The position numbers were made by a program, and so were the translations under genes. Under the pieces are notes generated by a model. The model made no database searches, was not told the origin of the DNA, and was given only the letters and a program-made list of their open reading frames with translations. Positions 39,988 to 50,344 of a stretch of 50,998 bases of DNA are shown here, in pieces; the first letter of the stretch is position 1, and the number at the start of each line of letters is the position of its first letter. The DNA comes from Mesostigma viride (Eukaryota; Streptophyta; Mesostigmatophyceae; Mesostigmatales; Mesostigmataceae): contig RPFO01000165.1 in the NCBI GenBank assembly GCA_009746045.1, positions 6,953,036-7,004,033 on the forward strand. The letters run 5' to 3'.

Positions 39988-42900
39988 GGACCCCCAAGCC
40001 AAATCGTCAGCAGATGGCCCCACCTCAGGCGTCAATGCGGGCGCTGACGGCGCCATCGCTCTCGTCACTCCAGGACCTGCCTCGCTGTCACCACCCAGGC
40101 CGCCACCACCGCCACCCCCCCGGCCCCCCGGGCCGCCTCCACCGCCGCCGCCACGCCCACCCCCCTCATCCAGCGGCGTGGTCATCCGCGTTAACAAAGG
40201 CAACGATTCATTCATCCCTGGGCTGCCCACCTGGGCGGCCGTGATTCTATTTTTGGTCACGGGTGCGCTGGTCATGGCGGCGGCCATCATGACCTACGTC
40301 GGTATGTTTCCGATGAGATGTCATGACTAGTGACGAGTGATGTCGGCGTGGTTAACCATCCCAATTGTGAGCACCTCATGGAGGCAGCGGGAGCTGGCAA
40401 GCACAGGGAGGCAGTTGCGTTCTTCCCTCCTTGACGAGTTGTGTTCTTCCCCCCTTTATGAGTTGCTTTCTCCCCCCCTTGATGAGTCGCGTTCTCCCCC
40501 CCTTGATGAGTCGCGTTATTCCCCCCTTGATGACTTTCTTTCTTCCCTCCTTGATGAGTTGTGCTCTCCCCCCCTTGATGAGTTGCGTTCTTCCCCCCTT
40601 GACGAGTTGTGTTCTTCCCTCCTTGATGAGTTGCGTTATTCCCCCCTTGATGAGTTGCGTTCTTCCCCCCTTGATGATGAGTTGCTTTCTTCCCTCCTTG
40701 ATGAGTTGTGTTCTTCCCTCCTTGATGAGTTGTGTTCTTCCCTCCTTGGTGAGTTGTGTTCTTCCCCCCTTGATGAGTTGCGTTCTCCCCCCCTTGACGA
40801 GTTGCGTTATTCCCCCCTTGACGAGTCGCGTTATTCCCCCCTTGATGATGAGTTGCTTTCTTCCCCCCTGGACGATTTGCTTTCTCCCCTCCTTGATGAG
40901 TTGTGTTCTTCCCCCCTTGATGAGTTGTGTTCTTCCCCCCTTGATGAGATGTGTTCTTCCCCCCTTGATGAGTCGCGTTATTCCCCCCTTGATGATGAGT
41001 TGCTTTCTTCCCCCCTTGACGAGTTGCTTTCTTCCCCCCTTGACGATTTGCTTTCTCCCCTCCTTGATGAGTTGTGTTCTTCCCCCCTTGATGAGTTGTG
41101 TTCTTCCCCCCTTGATGAGTTGTGTTCTTCCCCCCTTGATGAGTCGCGTTATTCCCCCCTTGACGAGTTGGCTTCTTCCCCCCTTGACGAGTTGCTTTCT
41201 TCCCCCCTTGACGATTTGCTTTCTCCCCTCCTTGATGAGTTGTGTTCTTCCCCCCTTGATGAGATGTGTTCTTCCCCCCTTGATGAGTCGCGTTATTCCC
41301 CCCTTGATGAGTCGCGTTATTCCCCCCTTGATGATGAGTTGCCTTCTTCCCCCCTTGACGAGTTGCTTTCTTCCCCCCTTGACGAGTTGCTTTCTCCCCT
41401 CCTTGATGAGTTGTGTTCTTCCCCCCTTGATGAGTTGTGTTCTTCCCCCCTTGATGAGTCGCGTTATTCCCCCCTTGATGATGAGTTGCCTTCTTCCCCC
41501 CTTGATGAGGGGTCAAGGGGGAGAAGCATCCCAGTGTGCAGAACCACAGACCACGCAGCTAGTCATGCCGACGAACTCAAATTAAAACAACTCCTCCGTC
41601 TCTGTGCCTGCTGCCCCGCCCACGTCGGCTCGCCCTTTCTTCATGGCTTTGTTTCGCGGTTCACATAGCGACACTGCAGTAGTACAGTATCATGATGCCT
41701 CCTGATAGTACTGATGATAGTACTGATGATAGTACTGATGATAGTACTGATGATAGTACTGATGATAGTACTGATGATAGTACTGATGATAGTACTGTAT
41801 AGTGATACCTCCTTCCCTGTGCTTGCCCCGCCCACGTTGGCTGGCTGTTCACGCACACCACAACACACAGTCGGCTTTCAAACATGGCTTACCTCATTGT
41901 ATAATACTATGCTAGTACATAATACAAACATATATTCACCGTGGAGAAGGTAACAGCAGCCCGAGCTACCATGGTCTGCATTCTCCAGATTTCTGGCCTG
42001 CGCGGGTTGTCTCGTGGATATCATGGTCACTGCACTACAGTATTCTGGCCTGCGCGGGTTGTCTCGTGGACTTGTTGCCTTATGCAATGCCTTATATAAC
42101 ATACATCTAAATATGTATACGCCTCGTCCACAATGACTCACTGGGGTCGTCGGCGCTACTCAGGAACGCACGTGCGCATGGCTCCACATGCCGTGCCCAG
42201 TGCCCACGCTTGTCAACGGGCGCGTGTGCCCCCTCCGCGCTGCGCAGGCATTCGAGATAGTCCTCTCAACGCTCCTTTTGTTTGTGGCCACCACTCCCCG
42301 ATTCACAACAACACCTCCATCCCTGTGCTGGGCCCCCCAAACATTGGCCTGCAGGAACTCTCAAGACTCCTTTTGTTTGTCACCACTCGACACTTATTTC
42401 TTTACATCGACTCCCTCCCCGGGCTTGGCCCCTCCCCCCGGACCCGCTGTGTGTGCCCTCAGTGCTACGCAGGAATGCAAGGGCAAGTCGCCAGCTGGCG
42501 GAACAAGCCGCCGCGGGAGCGTTCCTCGTCATCAACTCGCGCACCCACTCGACCCGGTCCTCCCGCTCCCTCTCCACGCCAGGTGGCAGCCACCCGCACG
42601 CCCACCGTGCAGGCAGCTCCAGCGCAGGTGGGTCCCTGGCCACCTCGCGCACCCATTCAGTCACCCACACGCCCGAGGGGGGCCACACGGGGCCCAGCTC
42701 GAGCCGCGTCAGCTCGCGGGTCAGCTCGCGGGCCGGGTCGGCCAACGATGACATCTACCTCCATCTGGGCATGCGTGACCCTGTCAATCTGGCCGCACAC
42801 AACCTGAGGGGCATCCCAGATGCTGCTCACGTCATGGGGGGCGTTAGCGATCCGGTCGTGGCTGCGCACATCATGCGAGGCTTGCCGGATCCTGGCATGG

Positions 42901-45900
42901 ATGCGCACAATTCGAGCATGACTGACCTTTCAGCGGGCCTTGCTGCACATCTATCAAGAGGCATCGCAGGTCGTGACGTCACCAGTGCTGTGACCTTGCA
43001 AGGCAGCGCGCAGGGCCACTTGGAAAGATCAGCCTCAAAAGGTTCGCAGCTCGTGGCAGAGAGGGTGCACGCTGGCGCGCAGCAGCCCTTGGGCAACGTG
43101 CACGTGCTGGTGCACGGCACGGCGCTCGCAAACACCCAGCACACGGGCACCCAGCACACAAGCATTCCTCCTGCTGGCATGCACGGACTACCGCGGGACT
43201 ACTACTTCCCGGAGCATGCGAGGGAGCCCTCATTGGAGGCCCTGGGCCTCAGCAGCGGCGGCGGCCGTGGCCAGATCAGCCGGTGCAGCGAGGGCCTTGT
43301 CACGAGTGGCCGCCATGGATTGGCGCCGAGTGGGAGCGATGGACTGGGTGGAGCCAGTGGCCATGGCCTCCGTGGGAGCGGGGGTGGGGATCTAGATACG
43401 AGCGGCAGCCGAGCGCCACAGACATTACACGTGCTGCCGCCCGCGCATGGGGCTGAGGCCAGCGGGGGCGGGGGTGGGGGTCTGATGAGCCCTACCAGCC
43501 CCCTGGGGGTGGAATCGTTGGGTTACTCCACAGCGGACGCCTTGAGCCGTTCCCTACCGGATTTCCCACCTCATCATCCCCACAATTACCCGAGCGGCGG
43601 CCCCCCCCATCGCCCCCAAGACCACTCGAGCGGTGGACAGCGCACGTATGCGGGCCACGGGAACCACTCGGATGGCCGCGTGGGCCATGCGGGTGGTCAG
43701 AGCAAGTCGGATGGTCATTTTGGGCAATTAGTTGGTCAGGGTCACACAACCCAGGCGGATGGCCATTTGGGCCACTCGGACAGCCACTCCCCGCTGTCCA
43801 GATCATCATCCTCGTCCGCCGCCTCGACCGGGCGCAGGCCCCGCGCGCCGCCGCCACAGATCTCTCTAGTGACCCTCCCCCCCAACGTGTTCCCACCCGG
43901 CACTCTGCCTCCCCCCACGCTAACAGCAACCACGTTACCGACCAATGTGCTGACCCCCGAAACGACCGAGGCGACACAGGGGTCGAGAGTGGGTCGTCCA
44001 GCCCGCCGATTCAGCCTGCTCCGCGAGTGGTCGCTCAACCCTGGCTCGCCCTCGTTGCGGGGGCCAGGATCGTTGAGCGGCGGCGCGGTGGCCACATCGC
44101 CCTCGCGCAGCAGCCAGAGTTACTCGGAGGGTGGGCGGGCGGCACGGCTGGCGGCATTATGGAAGCGGCCGTGGCATGGCCGCAAGGGGGGGGGCCAGGG
44201 TGAGGCTGGAGGCGTGGGCGAGGGCGCCCCATCCGCTGCGTTGAGTATGGGGCACCCGGCCGCCGCGGGAAGTACCTTGCATGCGACAACAGGGAGTGCA
44301 CGCGGGTGGGAAGGGAGACCAGCCGATGGGAGGGGAGGGGCCACACACGATGCAGCGCATGCCTTGGGCGATACGTCCGGTTCTACAGGAAGCCCATTTG
44401 GTGGCCATGACAATGCGAGGGGTGGGCGCCCGGCGGGGGTGGCCAGGCCGCTCTCCAAGCACGGATCGCTCCCGCAACAAGCAACCCTCCCGCAGGGACC
44501 CTCGTCCCAAGACAGGGCCAGAGAAGCCGGCCCGCAGACAGGGCCCAGGGACCCGCCAGGTGGCCCCAGGGACGGGGCCCTGTCGGCGCTGCGCCGGTCG
44601 TCCTCATTCTCGTTCCTCTCGGGGCTGACTCAGCCCGACAGGGGCCGTCGGCAAGCACCGCGCGACCGGGGGGCCAGGGCGCAGCCAGGGGGCGGCGCCG
44701 CCATGAGCTATGTTGGGGGGAAGGCAGGGGGTCCCCCTCGGCGGTCGCGTTCCGTTGACACGGATGTCGGAATTAGGATTCAGAGGCCGCTCGTGTTTGG
44801 TATTGATATTGGGCGGGAGCACCTGGTGCCCGGGGACGAGGAATATTCGCCGGTAGATGCGGCGATGATGTCATCGTCGCCCGCGACGGCGTCATCGCCG
44901 TCGCCGGCCGCGCTGTCGCCGTCGTCGTGGCTGCTGCGTCAGCAAGGGTTCAGCTCGGTGGCAAACCTCACATACCACCCAGGGCGCCAGGTGGGCGTCC
45001 CGCACAAGGGCTGGTCGTTCAGTGAGGCCAGCTGGTACTATCACCCAAAGAACCCGGAGCACGACTACCCGGAACCACATTCGTACTACTCGCGCCGGCA
45101 CGCTCCGCTCGACCCCTCCAGGTCATTCAATCGACCCGTTCAGCAGACGGGTCAGCCAGACAGGTTGTCGAATAAGATCACCAGGCCTTGGGGGCAATCG
45201 TCCAGCGACCAGGGCGGGGGCGGGAAGCTCGCGCCCGCGTCGTCAGCGGCCCCGGGCGAGCCCCGTGCAAAAACGTCAGCGGCAACGACTGACACAGTGG
45301 CACTGTCGACCTCGCCAGAGGGAGGAGGGGCAGCAAGTGGAGCGGGAGGGGCCTCCTCTTGGTTCCATTTCCGTTTCCCGATACGCAAAGTCCGTGTGCC
45401 CACTCGGGGCACCGCCACTGTGGCATCCAAGTCCTTCTCGACGACGAGAGGGGACCCTAAGAAATCGGACCCCAGCCTCTTCTCGCTCGCCCGCACGGGC
45501 CGGTACGCGTCCCTCCCAGGGGGGTCCAGCGGCACCCCCTCAGCCGCGGGGTCGGACTCAGCGTCGGGGCAGAGTGGCGTGTCGGCGGCCAGCTCACCCG
45601 GACCTCCGTTGACCCCGTTCTGGGTCATTCCAGCCCCCGGCGACTTTGACATGGAGCCCGAGGAGGGGGTGCGGGTGGCCGTGCCGGGGGGAAGGGGGCG
45701 AGGAGGCGTCTTGTGGGCAGAGGGGGTACCGAGGGAAGGGGGGGCTGGAGGCGTGGAGAGGGGGGGTGGAGGGGTAGTTAGCACAGCTGGGCTAAGCGTG
45801 AATACTGCGGGGGAGCGGGATGATTGCAGTAGCCGTCCACCCGCGTCTGTCGTTGACCATGCGAGTGAAGGCGGTGATGGCCCCAGCCGAACCGCGGGCG

Positions 45901-47387
45901 GGGGCCTTCTCTCTAGTCATCGCAGTAGCACAGCGGGGGCTGTCTCCAGTCAGCATCTGGGCGGGGTCCGCCGTGATGTCCTGCCAGGGTCAGGATGGGA
46001 GGGGCGGGTGCCCGGCGGCGTCATCATGCCACCGCCGCCACCACCGCCGGAGGTCTGGTCTGCGTATGTCGGCGAGGCTGCGCATGGGGAGGGCAACCTG
46101 AGCCGTCCGCGGCAACCAAAGTTGTATCAGGATACATCGCATCCGCATCTGCACGCGCAGCGATTCGATGTATTATATCAGCATGGCCATGTGGAGCCCT
46201 CACAGCAGCCTCATCCACATGGCTATCTTGAGCCCTCACAGCAACTGCACCAACATGGCCATCAAGGGCAAGTGGGTGCGTTGCATCCACATGGCCATCA
46301 AGAACGGTGGGGGGATGAGCCATCCATGCTCGTCCACTTGAGAGAACTTGCCGGTCATGCGAGAGGTGGCACTCGCCCTGGCGGCGGCAATGGGGCTGTA
46401 GCATCGTCGCTGCCAACCCAGGGTGCCGGGTCAGGCCCGACAGCAGGGGGTCCCTGGCATCCCAATCATGAGGCAGGGCCGGCTACCTGGCTCGCTGCTG
46501 ACTCGTCTTGGCCCCTTGCCGGCAGGGATGGCGGGGCAACGGCTCCACCAGTCCTTGACACGGATCATGCGGTTCGTCAAGTCCTTGACCGTGACCGCGC
46601 GCAAGCTGGGTATGCGGAGGGGGTTGGGGCAGTGCCGCGGGTCGCCAATGTCGCAGCGGGCAGCAGCGCAGACGCGGCGGGCGACAAGGGCGGCGATGGT
46701 GCGGGGGACAGGACGCGCATGGCCCTGGCGGGTGCCGCGGGGCGTCCCGTGGCGAGCACCCATGGAACGGATCTCGGGGGGGTTAGCCCGGCGATTAGCG
46801 CGGGGGGGGACGGAGAGGCAGCGGCCGAGGGGAGCGGCCGGGAGGGTGCCAGGGATCCCAGGGCGCACTTGACGGAGGAGTTCTCGCTGCACAGGTTTGC
46901 GGTGCTGGGCCCGCAGCAGGGCGGGGAGGGCTCGCCCCCACGACGCATGGCTGCTGAAGGCAGAGAGGGGGAGGGGGAGGGCGGAGAGGGGGAGTGTGTG
47001 CCACTTGGGGGTGGGGAGGAGGCCGGCCCCGGGACAGGTGCCGGGCAACGGGAGGGGCCCAGGGTGGTGCCAGGGGTTGGCAAGGGGTCCAGGCTTCGCC
47101 CTCGTGGCAGCCCGCTCCATCTCAAGGGCCTTCTGGGGGCAAGCAACAACGGGGTCCCGGACAGTGGTGGGGTTTCTGGCAACGAGGGGGACCCTGGCTC
47201 TTGGGGGGTGGCCGGGGAGGAGCCGCCAAGGTCTAGTTTCAGTTTTACGGCTGGGAACCCGCTTGCGCCGGGTGGTGACCGCCAAGGCAGGGGCTCTGAG
47301 GATGTTTTTAGCCCCCGCCCCTGGCCATTGTACAATGCCCAAAATATGCCTTTGGGTGGAGGTAGTGATCCGCCGCCTCCTGTTTAA
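39988..47387 (+). CDS. Second TM protein with giant cytoplasmic tail, 5'-incomplete
   Basis: Two exons are supported: 39988-40301 and 42463-47387. The first follows acceptor gttcgccag and encodes a Pro-rich stalk and a TM helix (TWAAVILFLVTGALVMAAAI). It ends in phase 1 at gtcg|gtatgt. The second starts after ccctcag at 42462 with the two bases needed, giving MTYVVLRRNARASRQLAEQA, so a basic stop-transfer follows the membrane span. The exon runs 1,640 codons to a TAA. Architecture, phase and tail length match the M8-like gene upstream, suggesting tandem relatives, although tail sequence similarity is not obvious. Exons 5' of 39988 (a phase-2 donor is needed) were not found. Confidence 0.65.
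40428..41512. repeat. 24/27-bp minisatellite, about 44 copies
   Basis: The unit is ccccttgatgagttgtgttc plus ttcc, with 27-bp variants carrying an extra gat. All length changes are multiples of three, so a 443-codon frame (PLDELCSS units) and frames on the other strand stay open. The TM exon splices over it in phase, so I call it intronic. Confidence 0.9.
41706..41802. repeat. 12-bp tandem repeat (gatgatagtact), about 8 copies
   Basis: Near-perfect dodecamers in the intron 40302-42462, ending just before a copy of the intron's own 3' region (cctccttccctgtgcttgcc). Confidence 0.95.
42463..47387 (+). CDS. Giant last exon: cytoplasmic tail of the second TM protein
   Basis: A continuous 4.9-kb frame of low-complexity Ser/Gly/Pro/Arg-rich sequence. 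Basic-Ser motifs recur (RSRSVDTD, RRSSSFSFLSG). There is a His/Gly-rich part (about 43590-43790, units like SDGHFGQ) and a second one (46160-46320: HGHVEPSQQ, HPHGYLEPSQQ, HPHGHQE). One aromatic-rich, possibly folded segment lies at about 44770-45140 (PLVFGIDIGREHLVPGDEEY; WSFSEASWYYHPKNPEH). No enzyme domain was recognised. An upstream in-frame ATG at 42282 is intronic in this model. Confidence 0.7.
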
Positions 47388-47940
47388 AGCCATGACCGTG
47401 GTTGGTCGATGGAGTCATGGGATCGCGCCAATTGGCAGACTCCCTGTTGTATTCTGATTTCCCTGTTGTATCACTATGTCACGTGCGGTAGACCGTACCT
47501 ATGTTTACATGGGTCGTGTATCAATGATCCCCAGTTTGGGCAGCAATCCATGCCGCGGCGTTGCTTATCATCCTCTGCATTCACTATTACATGACGCAGT
47601 CTACGTGTAAATTAATTGATTTATTGATGCACGATTAGGGCCTAGTATGCCGATGCGCTCCCAATCATGGGGATGCGAGGCCTGTTGGGCATGGTCTTTT
47701 TTCTTGTTGTATTGACTGTAATTTTGGTGCCGCAGCAAGCTGGATACGTCTAGCTTGGTGTTACGCCGGGGTACTCCTGTTCCGCCTCTACCTCTACCTA
47801 TCCGCTGCGTTCCAAGTTAAACTGTACCTAAACTAGTGAGGCCGGATGAGGAGCTAGCCTGGGATGCCAAAGACCTACGAGACGACTCTGATCTCAATGC
47901 GTTAACATAAATATATCAAAAATATGTCATCAACCACTTC
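47388..47940. other. 3' flank of the second TM gene, no gene seen
   Basis: Presumed 3' UTR and spacer of mixed composition. No TIRs, RNA genes or long frames were recognised before LINE sequence begins near 47940. Confidence 0.4.
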
Positions 47941-48322
47941 GGTGCGCACTCAACACGGCTTTATCCTGCTATGTCCACGGCAGACTGGCGTCTGGCAGGG
48001 TCGCATACTGTTGCCGTACCTTTTATTATTGTAGTGGATTATGTTATGCGCCAGGCACGTGCCCGCTTTGCTAGCATTGTAGGCCGTGCCCCTGGCCTAG
48101 TGATCACGATCGAGCTTGGGGAATTGGGGGGCCGACCAACAAGCAGAATTTACTAGCTGACCTCATTTATGCCGACGACATCACGCTCATCTAGAAGCCG
48201 GAGTCTGCCCAACTTTGGCTGGACTGCCTGGCGCTCGAGGCTGGGGCGGTTGGTCTGGAAATCAGCCCCAAAACGGAGGCCCTGGCTCTCGGCATGGCAG
48301 GGCCCCCGCCCATACTCCGCCT
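47941..48322 (+). mobile_element. LINE copy B, left part of reverse-transcriptase domain
   Basis: Encodes PFIIVVDYVMRQARARFASI (RT region before the catalytic box) and, after a frameshift and stop, LLADLIYADDITL with an intact YADD catalytic motif. A TAG follows four bases after the motif. The frame continues ISPKTEALALGMAGPPPILR, where it is interrupted by the nested insertion at 48323 and resumes at 50345. Confidence 0.8.
48312..48322. repeat. Target-site duplication, left copy (ATACTCCGCCT)
   Basis: An 11-bp direct repeat identical to 50345-50355, flanking the ORF1-only insertion. Removing one copy plus the insert restores a continuous LINE RT reading (GPPPILRLLDDIEV). Confidence 0.8.
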
Positions 48323-50344
48323 AGATATTGAACGAGAATGGCTGACGGCGGTATGGCTTACGGCGGAGTTCAGATCTTTTGCGTCTGAGCCCCAAATGCG
48401 GTCAGACCACTTGCATTCGATGCGTTTTTTTCAGACGCACACGCCAGTATAATCGGTTACGGCTGAAACGCAGTATTGCCAAAGTTATCACGTGACAAGC
48501 AGCTATGACGACCCCAAAAGCAAAACGGGGTTTGGACAAGGAGCTTTCCGGCTCCCAGCCCAACCCACTCGCCATCGTTCTTGCCCAGCAGCCTGGGCTC
48601 TCTGACCCATCGCCAGCAAACCCATCGCCAAGCGCCTCGCCTGAATCCAAGAAACCATGCCACAACCGCCACAAATGGAGCCAATTCTTGCCCGGCGACA
48701 GAAATTTCTCCCTCCTCACGTGGCAGGGGCTGTCGCCGCAGGAAGTCGCCGAGGTCCTCCAGTTCCTCGCACAGAAACGGAAGCTCTTCGTGAAGCAGAA
48801 GGGGGGGGCGGCTATCGACTACCGCGACACGTCCTGGCTCTACACCTTTGACGAACCGAGCCAACGCCTGTTTATCTTGACCAGCCACTACCAGCGCAGC
48901 CTCGGCGACAGTCAACAGAGCGCTCAGCGCCCCCGCCCCCGCACAGCCGGCAGCCCCATCGGCTCCCTCCCTCAGCAAGGATGACATCCGCTCAGTGCTG
49001 GAGGAGCACGTGACCTGGCCGCTGGCCGAGAAGCTGACCTCGCTTAACACGACGCTCAACACGGTGGAGGCCCGGGTCTCCAATGTGGAAACCAAGGTCG
49101 TCCACAAGCTCCGACCAGCCCCAGTTCACGACGCTGCACACCGCGGCGCAAGCTTCGGAAACGCTTGCTGCACTTGTCTCTCGCCTTAACCAGGTGGAGG
49201 GCAAGTGTGGCGTGCTCATGAAGAAGCTTGAGGCCATCACCGCCCACACCGAGGCCCTGGCCACACAGGTCCCCAAGATAGCGGAGCAGACGGCCACCAT
49301 TGCATCCCAGCCACCCCGGCAGGATGCTGGTGACCTCCCGCCGCTCTCCTACGCGGACCTGCTGCGGTCAGCGACCGCCTCCACCACCGACGCCATCGCC
49401 ACGAAGCTCCAGGAGCTGGAGGACCACCGCCAGGCCCAGCAACGGGTGGTCACCGACCGCGCTCGCCGCGAGTGCCGAGTGGTGCTACGTCGCTTCCCCC
49501 AGAAGCCAGGTGAGACGTCAACCTCCCTTGCTGACGAGCTCAAGAACCAGCTTCTTACCCTCATGGGCCTGGTAGGTGAGGTAGAACTGCGTGGGTGCCA
49601 CCGCCTTCCCCACTCACAGGACAAGGCGGCTCCCCCGCCAGTCCTGCTCACCTTCCCCTCCCCTGAGGATAAGCAGCGGTTCCTCTCTCGTCGCAAGAGG
49701 TTGCACGACCTCACCTGGGTACGCTGGACGACGACCTGACCCCCGCTCAGCAACAGCAGCGACGCGACCTGTGGCCGGAATACCTCCGCCATAAGCAGGA
49801 CCCCCAGAAGCCCAAGGTGTACTGGAGGGGCGGGGACCTGATGATCAACCACAAGATGTGGACGCCTCCAGCGGGCAGTAGTAGCAATAGCCCTATAGCT
49901 TACAAGTATCCATTGGAGTCACTGCTGCTAAGGCAGCCATGCTTACAGTGTAGTTAGCCATGCTTACAGGGTAGTTAGAATGTTGCCTAGCTGTGCCAAC
50001 ATACCTAGTCACGTGCCGCCAACGCACGGTACACAACCAGCCATAGCCTTAGCCTAGTCCTCGTACAGCCATGCTACGCCCTGGCTATGTTCAGATCACT
50101 TGCCCATGCTACTTGTTATGCCATGCTCACATGGGTCTTATTGCACCCACAGTTTGCCGGATCGGTAGCATGTCCTTTTAGCTAGCGCGCCCGAATGCAG
50201 CCGGTGGCATGCCTTTGGCATGAAGGAGACTGGGGGTCTCTGCCCTTTCTCCTGTTGTGCACACACGTACAGGGATTAAAAGCACTTCGGTGCTCCGTGA
50301 CTCCCCAAGTACGGGAGCACGTGTTTTAATTAATTAATTTATTA
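48323..50344 (+). mobile_element. ORF1-only non-LTR element nested in LINE copy B
   Basis: A 2,022-bp insertion with an 11-bp target-site duplication and an AT-rich TTAATTAATTAATTTATTAA tail, preceded by two short stem-loops (agcacttcggtgct; gtgctcc...gggagcac). These are retroposition hallmarks. It carries a LINE-type ORF1 and no RT, endonuclease or RNase H, so it would need another LINE for mobility, analogous to mammalian HAL1 half-LINEs. Confidence 0.7.
48505..49957 (+). pseudogene. LINE ORF1-like nucleic-acid-binding protein, frameshifted
   Basis: ORF1 proteins coat LINE RNA and act as chaperones. The N-terminal frame starts MTTPKAKRGLDKE and has a conserved-looking block, KWSQFLPGDRNFSLLTWQGL. 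The reading then shifts near 48900 to a coiled-coil part (DDIRSVLEEHVTW, LNTTLNTVEARVSNVETKVV), again near 49100 (LAALVSRLNQVEGKCGVLMK; an RRM-like part with RRECRVVLRRFPQ), and again near 49720 to the C-terminal LDDDLTPAQQQQRRDLWPEY and VYWRGGDLMI, the classic ORF1 C-terminal domain. Three frameshifts mark a dead copy, unless they are sequence errors. Confidence 0.75.

Noticed and set aside
42282-42462. Upstream part of the 1,701-codon frame, starting at ATG 42282
   Set aside because: The TM exon splices in phase to 42463; the upstream 60 codons are pyrimidine-rich intron end with repeated segments.
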